Of a DNA stretch of 64,000 nucleotides, positions 12,012-23,930 are shown in pieces. The notes below the pieces were generated by a model. That model saw nothing but the letters and a program-made list of their open reading frames with translations, ran no database searches and was not told the DNA's origin. Both the position numbers and the translations under genes were made by a program. How positions within the stretch are numbered: position 1 is the stretch's first letter; every line of letters begins with the position of its first letter. This DNA comes from Zhengitettix transpicula (Eukaryota > Arthropoda > Insecta > Orthoptera > Tetrigidae), in NCBI GenBank assembly GCA_037074705.1, contig CM073594.1:78989009-79053008 (forward strand), in the 5' to 3' direction.

Positions 12012-13313
12012 CCACTGTGAACAAAAAGTATGGTGAATTTATTTATAAAATATAAATTCTTTATTTATTGTTTCAAATCAATTTCATCCCCTTCAAAATA
12101 ATCCCCGTCCGATAAAACGCACTTTTCCCAACGCTTTTTCCAGTCCTCGAAACAGTCGGAATAGTCTTTTTCTGGTGTAGCCTTCAAGACCTTCTTCGAT
12201 TCGGTTTTTATCTCCTCAATCGTGTCAAAACGGCGTCCCCGCATTGGCCTTTAAGTTTTCTGAATAGCCAGAAGTCGCACGGAGCCAACTCAGGCGAATA
12301 CGGTGGTTGCGGAACGATATGAGTCGAGGTTTTGGCAAAAAAGTCGCGATGAACCAATGCAGTATGACATGGTGCATTATCGTGATGAAGGAACCAAGAG
12401 TTGTTCGCCCATAATTCCGGCCGTTTCAGACGAATGGCTTCACGCAAACGACGCATAACGGTCAAATAATATTCTTTGTTGCCAGTTTGGCCCAGCGGAA
12501 GGATATCAAAGTGCACCACACCACGATAATCAAAGAAAACTGTCAACATGACCTTGATTTTCGATTGACTTCGCCGTGGTCTTTTCGGTATTGCTTCACC
12601 TTTTGCACGATATTCGCTGGATTGGTCGGTGTTTTCAGGGTCGTATGCGTAAATCCAAGTCTCGTCTCCAGTAATGATGCATTTCAAGTGGTCCTTATAG
12701 TCAGACAGCAAAGTTTCACACACATCAACACGACCCTTTTTTTCAAAAACATTTAGCGAATTTGGCACCAATCGAGACTTGACGCGATTGAGACACAAAA
12801 CATTCTTCAAAATGGTTTGGGCTGAGCCATATGATATTCGAACACTATCAGCGAGATCTCTAATTGTCCATCGACGATTTTCAAGCACCAAATCTTTGAT
12901 TTTTTGGATGATGCCCTCGTCGGTAGACGTTGATGGTCGTCCAGGGCGCGGTTCGTCTTCAACGCGTTCTCGGCCCTCTTTGAACTCGTGGTACCACTTA
13001 TAAACGTTTTTTTGTGCCATTGTTTGATCACCAAGGGCCTTCCGCAACATTTTCAACGTGTTCCACAAACAAAATTTTATGCCAGTTCTTTGCTCATAAA
13101 ATCACCCATTGCAAAAATCGAAAAATTCACTTTTGGTTGTTTACAAAAACACGTGTAACTCGGAGATAATAAAACCTTTTAACAAACAGACGCTTGGCAA
13201 ATATTATAGACAGCCCTACGAACTTAGGAAAAAAAAATTACCTGCCTTCCTAATACCCGGGAGTTTTAAATAACAATTTCATCTTACTTTTTTATCACAG
13301 TGATATGTAAAAT
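12012..13313 (-). mobile_element. Full-length mariner element (family 1), defective
   Basis: Bounded by imperfect terminal inverted repeats: CCACTGTGAACAAAAAGTA at the left and the complement of TTTTTTATCACAGTGA at the right. TA dinucleotides lie on both sides (12,010-12,011 and 13,314-13,315). The length is about 1.3 kb, as expected for mariner. It carries one transposase reading frame on the minus strand. It shares TIR and protein with the element at 42,495-43,771, so both are one family. Confidence 0.92.
12090..13110 (-). pseudogene. Mariner transposase pseudogene (family 1, DD34D)
   Basis: The open part (13,068-12,208, 286 codons) holds the N-terminal helix-turn-helix region (KNVYKWYHEFKEGRERV, then GRPSTSTDE and NRRWTIRDLADSV). 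It also keeps all three catalytic acidic residues: GDETWIY, HHDNAPCH, and PYSPELAPCDFWLF, with 34 residues between the last two. It would bind the TIRs and cut and paste the element in the nucleus. Damage: the reading frame shifts between a plausible MSKELA start and the IKFCL segment, which also lacks a few codons, and a one-base loss in the A run at about 12,253 shifts the frame after LFRKLKG. The remaining C-terminus (KDYSDCFEDWKKR) is legible in another frame down to about 12,090. It is dead as it stands. Confidence 0.9.
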
Positions 13314-13315
13314 TG

Positions 13316-14185
13316 ACTCGGATGAGATTTTGCAATAAAAGTTTCTGATTAGAATAAACAAAGAGGATTCAGCTATTGTGATTGTTTGGCCAGTTCAATA
13401 GGAAATAACAAAGAAGTGTGTGCCAAACATTAAACCTGTTTGTTTGAACAGAGGACAAACGTCATTCATAGTATCAATCTGTGCATATTTTGTGTGGTGC
13501 ATTTCCGTGGGGAAATGTGTTTCCACATGGCTCGCCACTATCGACTTCGCCGCCTTCCGCTTCATTAGCAAGCCTGGCCTGTCAACATTTTGTCAATGCG
13601 ATCTTTACGCTTCCCCCTGTAGCGGCGCGTGTAATGAAAAGCTCCTGAATATCCAGTGACTGTGTTTAGGTTCAATTAGCCGCTGACAAACCGCATTACA
13701 GCTGAAGGTACACGGCAAATCCTTGTCTACCTACCCAAACATACGGCTTCATTCACAGATTAAAGTCATGGGAATGTATAGTTCCATTCTCGCATGCAAC
13801 TCAATCGCAATATAGAAGTCTTTCATACTTCGGGTTAAATAAAAGTAATTTCGCATAATTCAAACCTAGCAAAAAAAATGTGGCCTGTTGAAAAGATAAA
13901 TTTAAACAAATATTTTTATTCATAATTTATAGTATGTACTCACTTCGAAGAGTAGAAAATGGAAATGAGGAAAACTAATATCTTTCAGTAGGACATATAT
14001 AGAAATTAATAAAGCTTTGAAAGCGTATAAAATGGAAAAAAAATGGTGAAACGTAAGCGTAGACGTGAATAACTGTAGTGTGGGTGGGGAGGAGTCGTTT
14101 AAATGTATCGCATGTTTAAGATTATATACAGAACATACATATATATACACGCACAAATTTATTCATTATATGTATATATAAACGA
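13316..14185. other. No recognisable gene
   Basis: Includes a slightly GC-richer patch (13,480-13,640) with a 79-codon frame (13,420-13,659) lacking known motifs. The remainder is AT-rich. Confidence 0.4.
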
Positions 14186-14189
14186 CCTG

Positions 14190-15137
14190 ATCGTTCAATA
14201 CAATTTTTTTAAATTGACGTTTAAAGTCGCGTCGGCATCGTGGTCATTGGCGACGCGTATGCTATTTACAATAGTTTTTATCGTTATTATTTACATAAAT
14301 TTTAACATTATTAGCAATTGGGTTTCTATATCTCTTCACTCATGTTTGCTTCCTCGATAAATTTGATGATGTCCAAGGCAGCTGTCGTTGAAGTCCAGAG
14401 GTGTGAGATGTGGTGTTTTGCGATTGAAGCTCTTCTGATGTCGTTGTACCTGCTGCAATAGAATAGTACATGGGGAATAGTTAGTGGTTGACTGCATTCT
14501 TCACAGGTTGCTTGGGTAGATCTGGAAAATAGGGACGCATGAGTATAAACTGAGTGGAGGGTTATTACTGTAGATACCATCACCTGTTTTTTTCCGTTTA
14601 TGGTTTTGGGAATTGTTATATCTTTGTAGTGTACTAGTTCACTGTGAATTATTTCGTTGTTCTTCCTTCTCCTTTTTTCGCTTCATCTGTTTTCGAATTT
14701 TTCTTTACAACAGTTCCACGTTTCCTTGCTGTTGCACTGGAATTCGTTTTCTCTGTTGTGTATGTTTCTTGATGGTACTTTTGCCAACTTGTCGGCCCCC
14801 CTTAGGTTTCTGGGTATTCCTGTATCCTCATAGGGATCCATGCTAGACAGATGTTTTGATTTATATTCCTTATCTTCGTGATATTGTCCCTAATGTGGTT
14901 CAACGTTTTGTTCCTCTTTTGGGGATTTATGATATCTTTGATTGCTTCCGATGAGTTTGTTAGAATGAAGTTATTGTTATCCGGGATGTTTATGCAGAGT
15001 TGAGTGGCCATGTAGATAGCTTGCATTTCAGCCGCCAGGGCCGACGACTGGTTATTTAGTGTTCTATTGCTGTAGATTGCGCTCGCTACTCCTGCTGCAG
15101 ACTTGCATCCATCTGCATACACTGATCTGGGATAATA
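14190..15137 (-). pseudogene. LINE 3' end: RNase H domain and C-terminal zinc-knuckle-like tail (I/Jockey group)
   Basis: On the minus strand, 15,137-14,802 encodes 'ISVYADGCKSAAGVASA', 'SSALAAEMQAIYMATQ', 'ILTNSSEAIKDI' and 'ICLAWIP'. These are the D, E, D-position (here N) and WIP blocks of a LINE RNase H. After frame breaks, GADKLAKVPS continues the domain. Then 14,583-14,326 gives 'STQATCEECSQPLTIPHVLF' and 'YCSRYNDIRRASIA', the usual C-terminal Cys/His segment of these LINEs. The 3' UTR carries 'gacgcgactttaaacg', matching the tail at about 63,745. The upstream reverse transcriptase is missing: a mariner sits at 15,138. RNase H has lost one catalytic Asp and the frame is shifted, so it is inactive. 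Confidence 0.85.
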
Positions 15138-15622
15138 CGAGGGTGGTCTGAAAAGTTTCCGACCTCAACGTGAAGATGGCAGCACTAGTAAATAAAAGCT
15201 AGTGAATTTCATTGTTCATCTCTTGACAGTTACTCACCAAAGTTTCAGCCATTTTGGACGCGCAGTTGTTATGTAACAGTCGTTTAAGTGAGTTGATGTG
15301 AGTGTTTTTGGTGAAAATGGAGTATCGAGCTGTTATTAAATATTTGTTTTTGAAAGACAATACGCCGACTCAAATCAAAGATTAGTTGAACTCTGTGTAT
15401 CGGGACACTGCACCATCATTTACCACAGTGAAATTTTGGGCAACTGAATTTAAACGTGGCCGTAAGAGCTTGGGAGACGACGAACGTTGGGGACGTCAAA
15501 AAACTGCAACTAACGACGAAAACATCACCGAATGGTGCTACACGACCGCCGAGTTAAAGTGACAAAGATAGCAGAGGTCATGAGGACGTGTTTGTCACAT
15601 ATTAAATCAACATTTAGGCATG
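15138..15622 (+). mobile_element. 5' part of a family-2 mariner, truncated
   Basis: Starts with the family-2 TIR CGAGGGTGGTCTGAAAAG after a TA, then 'ccgacctcaacgtgaagatg'. The transposase begins at about 15,319 (MEYRAVIKYLFLKDNTP) and follows the family through SFTTVKFWATEFKRGRKSLG. A stop replaces Glu in 'KD*LNS', and a small deletion shifts the frame near 15,528. It carries the same 'catgagg-acgtgtttgtcac' deletion as the copies at 33.4, 53.9 and 55.8 kb. Homology stops at 15,622 after 'atttaggcatga'; the DDE catalytic half and right TIR are absent. It lies inside the LINE tail to its left. Confidence 0.85.
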
Positions 15623-15629
15623 ATAATGC

Positions 15630-16045
15630 TGATAAGTTTCAGAAATGTTATACATTAAACTTGTATTACATTCACTTAATGTTAAAACCAAGACTGATAA
15701 AGCTGCTCTTCGGAAAACTTTATACCTGCTCACTCAGCGGTCAGGATTGAGGAAGGGACTGTTGCCCGCTCAGGGCACGGCCGCTCAGAATACGACACCG
15801 TCCCCGACGTCTACAATTTCTTGGACTTCACCGGAAGTGATTAGTGTCGTGCGCGTGTTTCCTAAAGATAGTGTGTATGATTGTAGTGATTAGACAAATG
15901 TGGATATATTTTTTTTTATGTGTGTGTGTAACCTATTAATATTAATTCTGTTTATATGTAATTTATCTACTGTACATTTGTGACGAATCCTATTTCCTCT
16001 TAAGAGGGGTAATGGTGAATAAATCTATCTATCTATATATATCTA
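15630..16045 (+). repeat. Probable LINE 3' terminus with (ATCT)n tail
   Basis: One frame ends EYDTVPDVYNFLDFTGSD then a stop (about 15,779-15,893), which looks like a LINE ORF2 C-terminus. A short 3' UTR with 'cctcttaagaggggtaatgg' follows, then 'aataaatctatctatctata', the simple tail typical of insect LINE copies. No catalytic domain is present, so the call rests on the tail architecture. Confidence 0.45.
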
Positions 16046-17264
16046 AATAAAGATTTTTGATTACCCTGTTTGCGGGTCTGTGGATTTTCCTAATCCGGCC
16101 TGCAATTGCCTTCTGTCGACTTTTCGGCGCTGGCAAGCAACGTTCTCAAGTCTCCACGCAGAAATTAAAAATAAAATTACTAAAATATTCAATATTAATG
16201 ATAAGTGCTAAAAGTGCACCATAGTGCAAAAATAACTTCCCACTCGTCTCGGAACACAACACTGGAAAATGTGTATAGTATGTCGTTCTCCGATGTCCAG
16301 ATGCCAATTGTTTAATAAAATATTTAATATACAAAATAATTCTACAACGACGTCAACTGAGACTGCCCAAGCACTGCCTACATGTCGTTTAAACGGCGTT
16401 CCTGAAACGTTACGGCTGCCCAATAAACGCCAACTCCTCGAACAAGTCACTAGCAATCGCTCGCTGCAGCTGGGCTCCGTCAAACTCGAACTGAGACGTC
16501 CAAAAGGCAAGCTGGAACGTATGAATGCAAACTGGCGCCCAGCACTTAAACAATTTTGCAAAGGCAGCAACGTCTACGTCATCGTAAACAATATTGCAGA
16601 GGGCAGCAACGTCTACGTACGAACTGCAGAAAAACCGATGTCAGCTAAAAGCTGCTTTTATTTAGGCAGTACTGCAATGATTATAATTGCTTAGACTGTC
16701 TTAGAATGCTATAACTGCTTAGAATTACAGACGTACCTTCTCATCTTCACAGTTCACACCACGTAGTATTTCTTTGCTCCCAGAAAACTTATTTTTCACT
16801 GGTCATTATTCTGACTTTCCCATATTTACTCCTGTGACCCCGTCAACATATATGAAGCCCCATCTCCCTATATTTAGTATCCCTTCCAGACATTGCGTTA
16901 TAATAATATTTGCTGTTTTTTTCTCACGCTGGAGTGTATACCAACAAGATGGTCTACCCCTGCACAAACATTAACCTGCACTAATACTTTAATTGCCTCG
17001 TTTGTGGGAACACAGTCGCTTTGCTGTCCTAAGCCGCCTCATATATACAGACCATGTGCGACTGTGCTTGCGGAATTTTAACCAAGCAGCCGGTTCTCAT
17101 AATATTTTATTAATTCCTATCGCTTACCAATTTTTATGCCATAAGACTAACGGAGCATGTAAATGGAGGAGATCACATCTCCTGTAATAATTCATTTATA
17201 TGTGGGAATTCGATTTACATACTTCAAATATAAAATATGAATGTTATGGCGAAGATTAAACCTT
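16046..17264. other. No confident gene; one 141-codon frame
   Basis: The plus-strand frame 16,269-16,694 has no recognised domain. Its only notable feature is the near-repeat 'ggcagcaacgtctacgt' at about 16,564 and 16,601, giving two GSNVYV hexapeptides. Upstream (16,060-16,145) is GC-richer sequence without a match elsewhere in the window. I do not call it a gene. Confidence 0.35.
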
Positions 17265-17745
17265 TGTTTTTTTAGGGTAACAGGCTACATGGTGGCAACT
17301 ACCCTTTAATAGCATAGGAAGGAATTTGAAAGGGGGGATGCGGAAGTGTAGAGCAAGGTAGCCAAGGGTTAACTAGGACCCCCGGGCTATGGTTTAAGGA
17401 TCCTACCAGGCAATTCGCCTAAAAGTGATGCAGGGAAAACCCTAGAAAATCCTGCATCAGGTAGGTCGGGCATTTGATACTTGTCCCACGCCCTTCCTAT
17501 GGCGGGAGAGGGAGGGGCTGTGGGGTCGCAGCTTTCCCCTCTCCGTGCCTTAGCCATTTTAAGAGGCAGCTGGGCGACTATTCCTATAGGAATAGCGGAC
17601 AACTCTTACCGTATTCCCAAGGTCTGCGACCCCGGAACATACACCTCTCAAAACAGGCCAAGGTGCCTCGGCATGTGGGAACCTTAGTTCAAAGAAACCA
17701 CAGAGTTGTGAAGGCATTCCCAAAGATAGCCTCCGCCAGAGCTCA
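17265..17745 (+). repeat. R1 repeat, first of a tandem pair
   Basis: Begins with a T run and 'agggtaacaggctacatgg', then follows R1 through 'aatagcataggaagg', 'tagccaagggtt', 'gcagggaaaaccctagaaaa', 'ggtaggtcgggcat', 'cttgtcccacgcccttcc' and 'ggaacatacacctctc'. It lacks the terminal hairpins and stops near 'gccagagctcagaagg', where the next copy starts. Confidence 0.85.
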
Positions 17746-17747
17746 GA

Positions 17748-18306
17748 AGGTTTTTTTTTTAGGGCAACAGGCTACATGAGGGTGATCCACATTGGGCAAC
17801 TCCCCTTTAATAGCATAGGAAGGGATTTGAAAGGGAGGATGCGGAAGGGTAGATGAAGGTAGCCAAGGGTTTCTAGGGCCCCCGGGCTATGGTTTTAGGA
17901 TCCTACCCGGCATTCGCCTAAAGAAATGCAGGGAAAACCCTAGAAAAACCTGCATCGGGTAGGTCGGGCATTGGGTACTTGTCCCACGCCCTTCCGATAG
18001 CGGGAAAGAAGTTTGCTGTGGGGACGCAGCATTCCCTTCTCCGTGCCTCGACCAGTTTAGGAGGCAGCTGGCCGACTATTCTAATGGGAATAGGGAACAA
18101 CTCTTACCGTATGCCCAAGGTCTGCGACCCCGGAACATACACCTCTCAAAACAGGCCGAGGTGCCTCGGCTTCTGGGAACCTTAGTTCAAAAACGGAGAG
18201 GAAAAGGCATACCCAAAGGTAGCCCCTTCGTATCTCTCCTAAAAGGTTCTGCCTGCGAGAGAAAATCCATCGCAGGTTACCTGCGAGAGAATCCTCTCGC
18301 AGGCTT
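17748..18306 (+). repeat. R1 repeat, complete copy with terminal hairpins
   Basis: Most complete R1 copy (about 560 bp). It starts T(n)-'agggcaacaggctacatg' and ends with two successive stem-loops built on CCTGCGAG...CTCGCAGG. The last one (18,280-18,303) is a perfect 10-bp stem, CCTGCGAGAG / CTCTCGCAGG, with loop AATC. It has no long terminal repeats, poly(A), pol III boxes or coding capacity that I can see, so its class is unknown. It is abutted head-to-tail by the preceding partial copy. Other copies: 8.2, 11.4, 51.7, 59.1 and 60.0 kb. Confidence 0.88.
18280..18303 (+). other. Perfect terminal stem-loop of R1
   Basis: Ten-base arms CCTGCGAGAG and CTCTCGCAGG around AATC. The equivalent hairpin at 59,664-59,687 has the same arms with loop GATT, that is, the exact reverse complement of this one. 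Confidence 0.9.
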
Positions 18307-18540
18307 TTTTCTCTAGTAAGAACGTTTTTTAGTATTGTCTCTAAGAAGAAAGAAACGTGAACTAAAACAGCAGAAAGAAATATAGCAAGGAGAAAAAAGG
18401 AATTTAAAATAATGGTACACGATAACGATCTATGACTGGTCAATTAAATATATTTCATCTTAAGCACTATATGTGACAAAGCGTACCGACAGATTTTATG
18501 ATATAATTGCTAATGTTTATATGTGGTTTGACACATCTTT
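18307..18540. other. Spacer
   Basis: Short A/T-rich sequence; nothing recognised. Confidence 0.35.
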
Positions 18541-18950
18541 TAATCTAATAAATAAAGCAGAGAGTTTGTATATTTGTATGTTCTTAATACAAATTTTATT
18601 GCGTGGACAGAATTCAACAAAAATTGGTATATATATTCTGCCAAAACCGAGAATCAGCACTGTGGGGGTGAGAAACCCCTAGAATAAACGTAGAAATAAT
18701 TATAGTTGAAATAAGTTACGAATTAGTGTTAAATTACTGCGCGCCAAGAGACGGTGACGTCATTGGAAAAACATTGACGCATCATAAAAAATATAGTTCT
18801 GTATTTCGTAATGAAATAAAGCAGAAATATTTTGATTGAATAAAAAGTATTACCTTTTTCCAGTAATACTCCATCGAATAGATAAAAAACAATACGAAAT
18901 ACTTTACCATCTTTGCTCAAAGTTAATTTGGAAAAGTTAATTACGCCGCC
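18541..18950 (+). mobile_element. Non-autonomous Helitron fragment (5' part)
   Basis: Matches the reverse complement of the bounded element at 39,950-40,587. Shared features are 'tttgtatatttgtatgttctt', 'attgcgtggacagaattcaac', 'gggtgagaaacccctaga', 'attactgcgcgcca', 'gacggtgacgtcattgg', 'ccatcgaatagataaa' (in parts) and 'actttaccatctttgc'. The copy loses similarity around 18,950 and shows no hairpin/CTAG end of its own. Confidence 0.65.
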
Positions 18951-19570
18951 GTACTTAAAAAAGCCAATATGGCGCCTTATAATACATTCAAATATGTGTC
19001 GGCCGATATTTTAAAGTTTCATAATATAACGTACTACTGTATCCTGTATAATATTTCAGAAGATAATAAGATTTGTCTAAGGTACGTCTGCTGAATTATG
19101 TGTTTGTAACTATAAAGGTATTCAAAATGACGTACGGAACTCCGAAAGTTTTTATGGTCGTTATTCAATTCATGCACTCTCAATCAAAGGTATTCAGAAA
19201 TAGGAACATTTTAATTGAATTAAAAGTACAATTAATTATACTTTACGCAACGTATTTCTATAAATTTGTATAAATGTAAACAAATTATTGCGTGCAATTT
19301 GTGTCGTGACACAAAAATTTGAGGTTAGGATAGCAGTATTTGTTTTCCATTTTTGAGATCGACGTTCTAGATGTTCAATTTCTGAGAAATGAAGCTGAGC
19401 AAAAATATTTTGATTGAATAATAAGTATAATTAAATCTACCAATACCACATCGAGTGATAAATAAAATTCATTATCAAAGGTTATACAATCCATGGCATT
19501 AAATTTCTTTTAAATAACTTGACTTTTGACGTGGAATATATAACGGGATCAGGGACCAATATGTTGCCAA

Positions 19571-19916
19571 ATTATATCTTGCAATACGCACTGGAAGATA
19601 CATAGAATTATGATAAAACCGATACATAAATGTTCAAAATTGATATTTTTCTATTGAAGACAGCGTATTTCGTAACGTTTTGTATTAATTTTAAACAATG
19701 CTACCAACTGCAGACAGCTAAAACAACCAAATAGTTTATTTTCATTATATCTTGCAATACGCACGGGAAGATACATATAATTATGGTAAGAACAATACTT
19801 AAATGTTAAAAACTAATATTTTTCTATTAAAGAAAGCGTATTTCGTAATGTTTTGCACTAATTTTAAACAATGCTGCCAACTGCAGATTGCTAAAACCAC
19901 CAAATAGTTTATTTTC
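19571..19916 (+). repeat. Tandem duplication, 2 x 173 bp
   Basis: 'attatatcttgcaatacgca' starts at 19,571 and 19,744. Both units continue through 'atttttctatt', 'gcgtatttcgtaa', 'aaacaatgct', 'ccaactgcag' and 'ccaaatagtttattttca'. The units differ at scattered bases, so the duplication is not very recent. Confidence 0.88.
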
Positions 19917-19952
19917 AGATGGAAAAAATATATATCTACAAATTTAGTAATT

Positions 19953-19990
19953 GTTTTAAATAGTGTATATATATATACACTATTTAAAAC
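19953..19990. other. Perfect 38-bp palindrome next to Helitron start
   Basis: Each half is GTTTTAAATAGTGTATATA and its exact complement. It ends 5 bp before the TCTATTATATAAAA start of the long Helitron. It could extrude a cruciform, or be the remnant of two inverted insertion ends. Confidence 0.85.
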
Positions 19991-22498
19991 TAGCTTCTAT
20001 TATATAAAATTGGCTTATGCGGGTATTTATGTGTGTATACATGTGGGCATGTTCCGCTTACAAATCTACACCCTCGAAGCATTTTCACCAAATTTCGTAC
20101 ACGTGTTCTTTGCGTCAGGGAAACAAATATTGTGCGGGTGTAACACGCCTACCACCCCTAGGAGAATGATTGGACGGTGGTGGAAATCTTCAAACATGCT
20201 AAAATGTCCGATATTTGCGTTGCATAAATATTTTTCAGGGTTAATTAGATTTATAGTATTTCTACTCATGTGATTTTTATTAATTTTAATCCATTGTGGC
20301 ACGAGGGTTGAGCACATTAAGGAGTGGCGGTGGAGGGGGTTTCCAAGTAAATAACCCTAAAAATACCGAGATTCGAGTCAACTCAAAGGTAATGGATGTC
20401 GCTGAGTTAATTTATGACAATCTGGGCAACGCGCAGTTGTAGGATTGGGTAAGAAGGGTTGGGCGGAGGGTAGAACTTTTAAAATAGCCGAATTTTGTAT
20501 CAAATAAATATATTTCTGGACCAATGATATTCATAAAATTTCCCTACATGTTCTCCGAGTTTAATTTCAACCCATTTCGGGCTTGGGAGGGATGCGCCCT
20601 TAAGGGTAAGGGTGGACGGGCGTTACAAGAAAATAACGCGAATACAACCGAGATTAGAGTCAAATCAATGATTATGGATGGCACTGAGTTTAATTAAGAC
20701 AATCTATTGGTGTTTTAACCGCCAGGAGCAATGGTGGACGGGGGTTGAAATTTTAAAACATAATAAGCAGTCGATATTTGCGTCGAATAAATATTTTTCT
20801 GGTTCAGTGATATTTATAAAATGTCTCTAAATGTTCCATATATTTAATATTAACCTTTTTCGTGGTTTTGGAGGAGCACCCTTAAGGGTGGGGTGGAGTA
20901 GATTTATATAAAAATAATGCAAACACAATCGAGATTGGACTCAAATCCAGGGTTATTGTTGTCAGTGAGTTTAATTATGATATTCAAGTTGTTGTTTAGT
21001 GTCTCAATTAGGAGTAGATGGGATGGATATATTTAAACATGCTAACACGGCTGATATTTGAGTAGGATAAATATTTTCGGGGAAAAAGTGATTAATAATG
21101 TTTGTACCAATGTATGTCAGTAAAATTTCAACCTCTTACGGAATGGGAAAGGAGCACCTTAGGGTTAGGGGTGGAGGGGTATTACAAGAAAATAACGCGA
21201 ATACAACCGAGATTGGAGTCAAACCAAAGGTAATGGATGTCGCCGTGTTCGATTATGACATTCAATTGGCCTTTTAACCCCGAAGGGTTGGGGTGGACGG
21301 GGGTGTAATTTTTCTAACATGTTAAACGGTCGATATTTGCATTAAATAATTAATTGTCGAGGTCAATGACATTTATAATATATCTACCGATGTTGTTTGT
21401 AAAATTTAACCTTTTTCGGCATTAGAGGGAAGCACACTTAGGAGAGGAGCTGGAATCATTAAAATATGCTAAAACAGCAGATGTTTAGGCAGATAAAAAT
21501 TTTTGGGATCAAAGAGATAGATAGTAATTTAATCGATGTTATTTGAGTATGGTTTCAACCCCTTACATCATGGAAAAGGAGCACTCTTAGGGGTGAGGGT
21601 GGACGGGCATTATAAATAAATAACGCGAGTAAAACCAATATTACAGTCAAACCCAGGTTTCTGGGTGTCACAAAATGTAATTATGATATTCAATTGCTCA
21701 CTTAATCCCCAGGGGCGGGAGAGGATGGGGTTGAAAATTTTCAAACATGTTAAAAGGTCTATATTAACGGAAAATATTTTTTTTCAAGGTTAATTAATTT
21801 ATAGTATTTATACCCATTTTATGTATTACAATTTCAACCTCTTGCGACATGAGGGTGAAGAACGCTTAGGGGAGGGGGGGAGACGTGTGTTACAAGAAAA
21901 TAACTCGAAAACAACCAACATTCGAATGAATCGAACGTAATTAATGTCGCTGAGTTAATTTATGACAATTTGAGCAACGCGCAGGGTTGGGCTGGACTAG
22001 GGTGGGAGGGTTTGGGTGGAGGTGAGTGGAGAATACAAATTTTAAAGGAACTTAAGCGGCTGAATTTTGCAACGATTACATATATTTCTGGAACAATGAG
22101 ATTATTAAAATATCACTACACGGTCTCTGAGTTTAATTTGAATCCCTTTCGGGATTGAGAGGGAGCTCACATTAGGGGGGGGGGGAAGTCAACGGGTGTT
22201 AAAAATAAATAACGAGATTAGAGTCAAATACAGGGTTATGAATGTCACTGAGTTTAATTATGACATTTAATTTGTCATTTAACTCCCGAGGAGTGGTGTT
22301 TGACGGGAGTGGAAATATTGAAACATGAAATCACGACCGATATTAGAAGTGAATAATATTTTCAGGGTTAATTGGATTTAAAGTAATTCTACCCAAGTTG
22401 TGTGTGTAAAAATTGAACCCCTCTTTCGGCATGAGGGCGATGCATGGGGGTAGAGGGCACCGACAAGAAAAAAACGAGTCAAATCGAAGGATGTCGCT

Positions 22499-22622
22499 GA
22501 ATTTATTTATGACATTCTGGACAACGCGTGAGGGGTGGTCTGAGGTGGGAGGAGTTGGGTGAATTTATTTATGACATTCTGGACAACGCGTGAGGGGTGG
22601 GCTGAGGTGGGAGGAGTTGGGT
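22499..22622 (+). repeat. Recent 62-bp tandem duplication inside the Helitron array
   Basis: 'gaatttatttatgacattct' starts at 22,499 and 22,561, and the two units differ by only one or two bases ('ggtggtctgagg' against 'ggtgggctgagg'). They are far more alike than the ~280-bp units around them. Confidence 0.92.
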
Positions 22623-23930
22623 GAATTTTTAAAAAAAATGTTGACCGGTCGTTATTAAATATATTTCTGGATCAATTTGATTAATAAAATTTATCTATAT
22701 TTTCTCCGCGTATAATTTCAACCCCTTTTGGGATTGGGAATGGAGCTTCCGTTAAGGGTGAGGGTGGAGTGTAATTACAATATAATGATGCAAAAACAAT
22801 CGAAATTGGAGTCTAACTCACGGTCATGGATGTCAATGAGTTTAATTATTACAATCAACTAATCATTTAACTCTCCCCAAGGAAGGGTTGGCGGGGGTGT
22901 TAATTTTAAAACATGTTTAACGGTCCATTTTTGAAAGGAATGAATATCTATCGAGGTCAATGTACTGATAATATTTCTACCGATTCTGTTTTTAATTTAA
23001 ACCTCTTAAGGACGTGAAAGATCACACTTAGGTTAGGGGTGGGGGTATGAGGGGCGTTACAAGAAAATAAATCCCAGATTGGAGTCAAATTCAAGTTATG
23101 GATGTCACTGAGTTTATTTATGACAACCATTGGGAAAGTGACTGGGGGTGGTAAGTTCTGGGCGGGGGTATAAATTTTCAGAAATGTATAATGGCCGATA
23201 TTTGCGTGAAATAAATATTTTACGCAGGCAATGTCATTGATAGTATTTCTACCGATTTTGATTGAGTATAATTTCAACACCTTACGGCATGGTAGGGAAG
23301 TACGCGTAGAGATGGAGGTGTGTTTCATAAAACTAACCTCAAAAAACGAGATTCGAGTCACTTGGCTACGTGGACAATGCACGAGTTTTGGTGGGGGTGT
23401 GAGGGGCCTCGCGGAGTTGGGCGCGGGAGGAAATTTTCAAACATTTTAAACGGTCGATATTTGCGTTAAATAATTATTTCCCTGGGTTCATGACTTTGAT
23501 AGTATTTTTACCTATGTTGTTTGTGTACAATTTCAACCCATGTGAGGGGAGCAAGGTTAGCGGTTGGGGTGGAATTACGTTAAATAAAAATAACGCTAAA
23601 ACAACCCAGATTCGAATCAATTCAGAAACTATGAATGTCGCCGAGTCTAATTTGGACGGGTTTGGGAGGTGGTGGGCGGGGGTAGAAATTTCCAAACAAT
23701 GTAATCGGTCGATTTTTGCGTGGAATAAATACTGTTTGATTATCGCACATTTGTGGGGGTGGTCATCTTCTAACATGTAGAAACGGCCGATATATTATGT
23801 CAATGAGTTCAACCTCCTTCGGCATCGGAGGGTGCACATTTAGGGATAGGGTTCGTGGATCGTTACATAAAAATAGCGCAAAAGCAACCGAAATTGTAGA
23901 CATATTGGGGATTATAGATAAATGACATCT

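Noticed and set aside
16269..16694. 141-codon frame as a gene
   Set aside because: No recognisable domain, an overlapping 120-codon frame on the opposite strand, and a duplicated DNA motif inside. Insufficient support.
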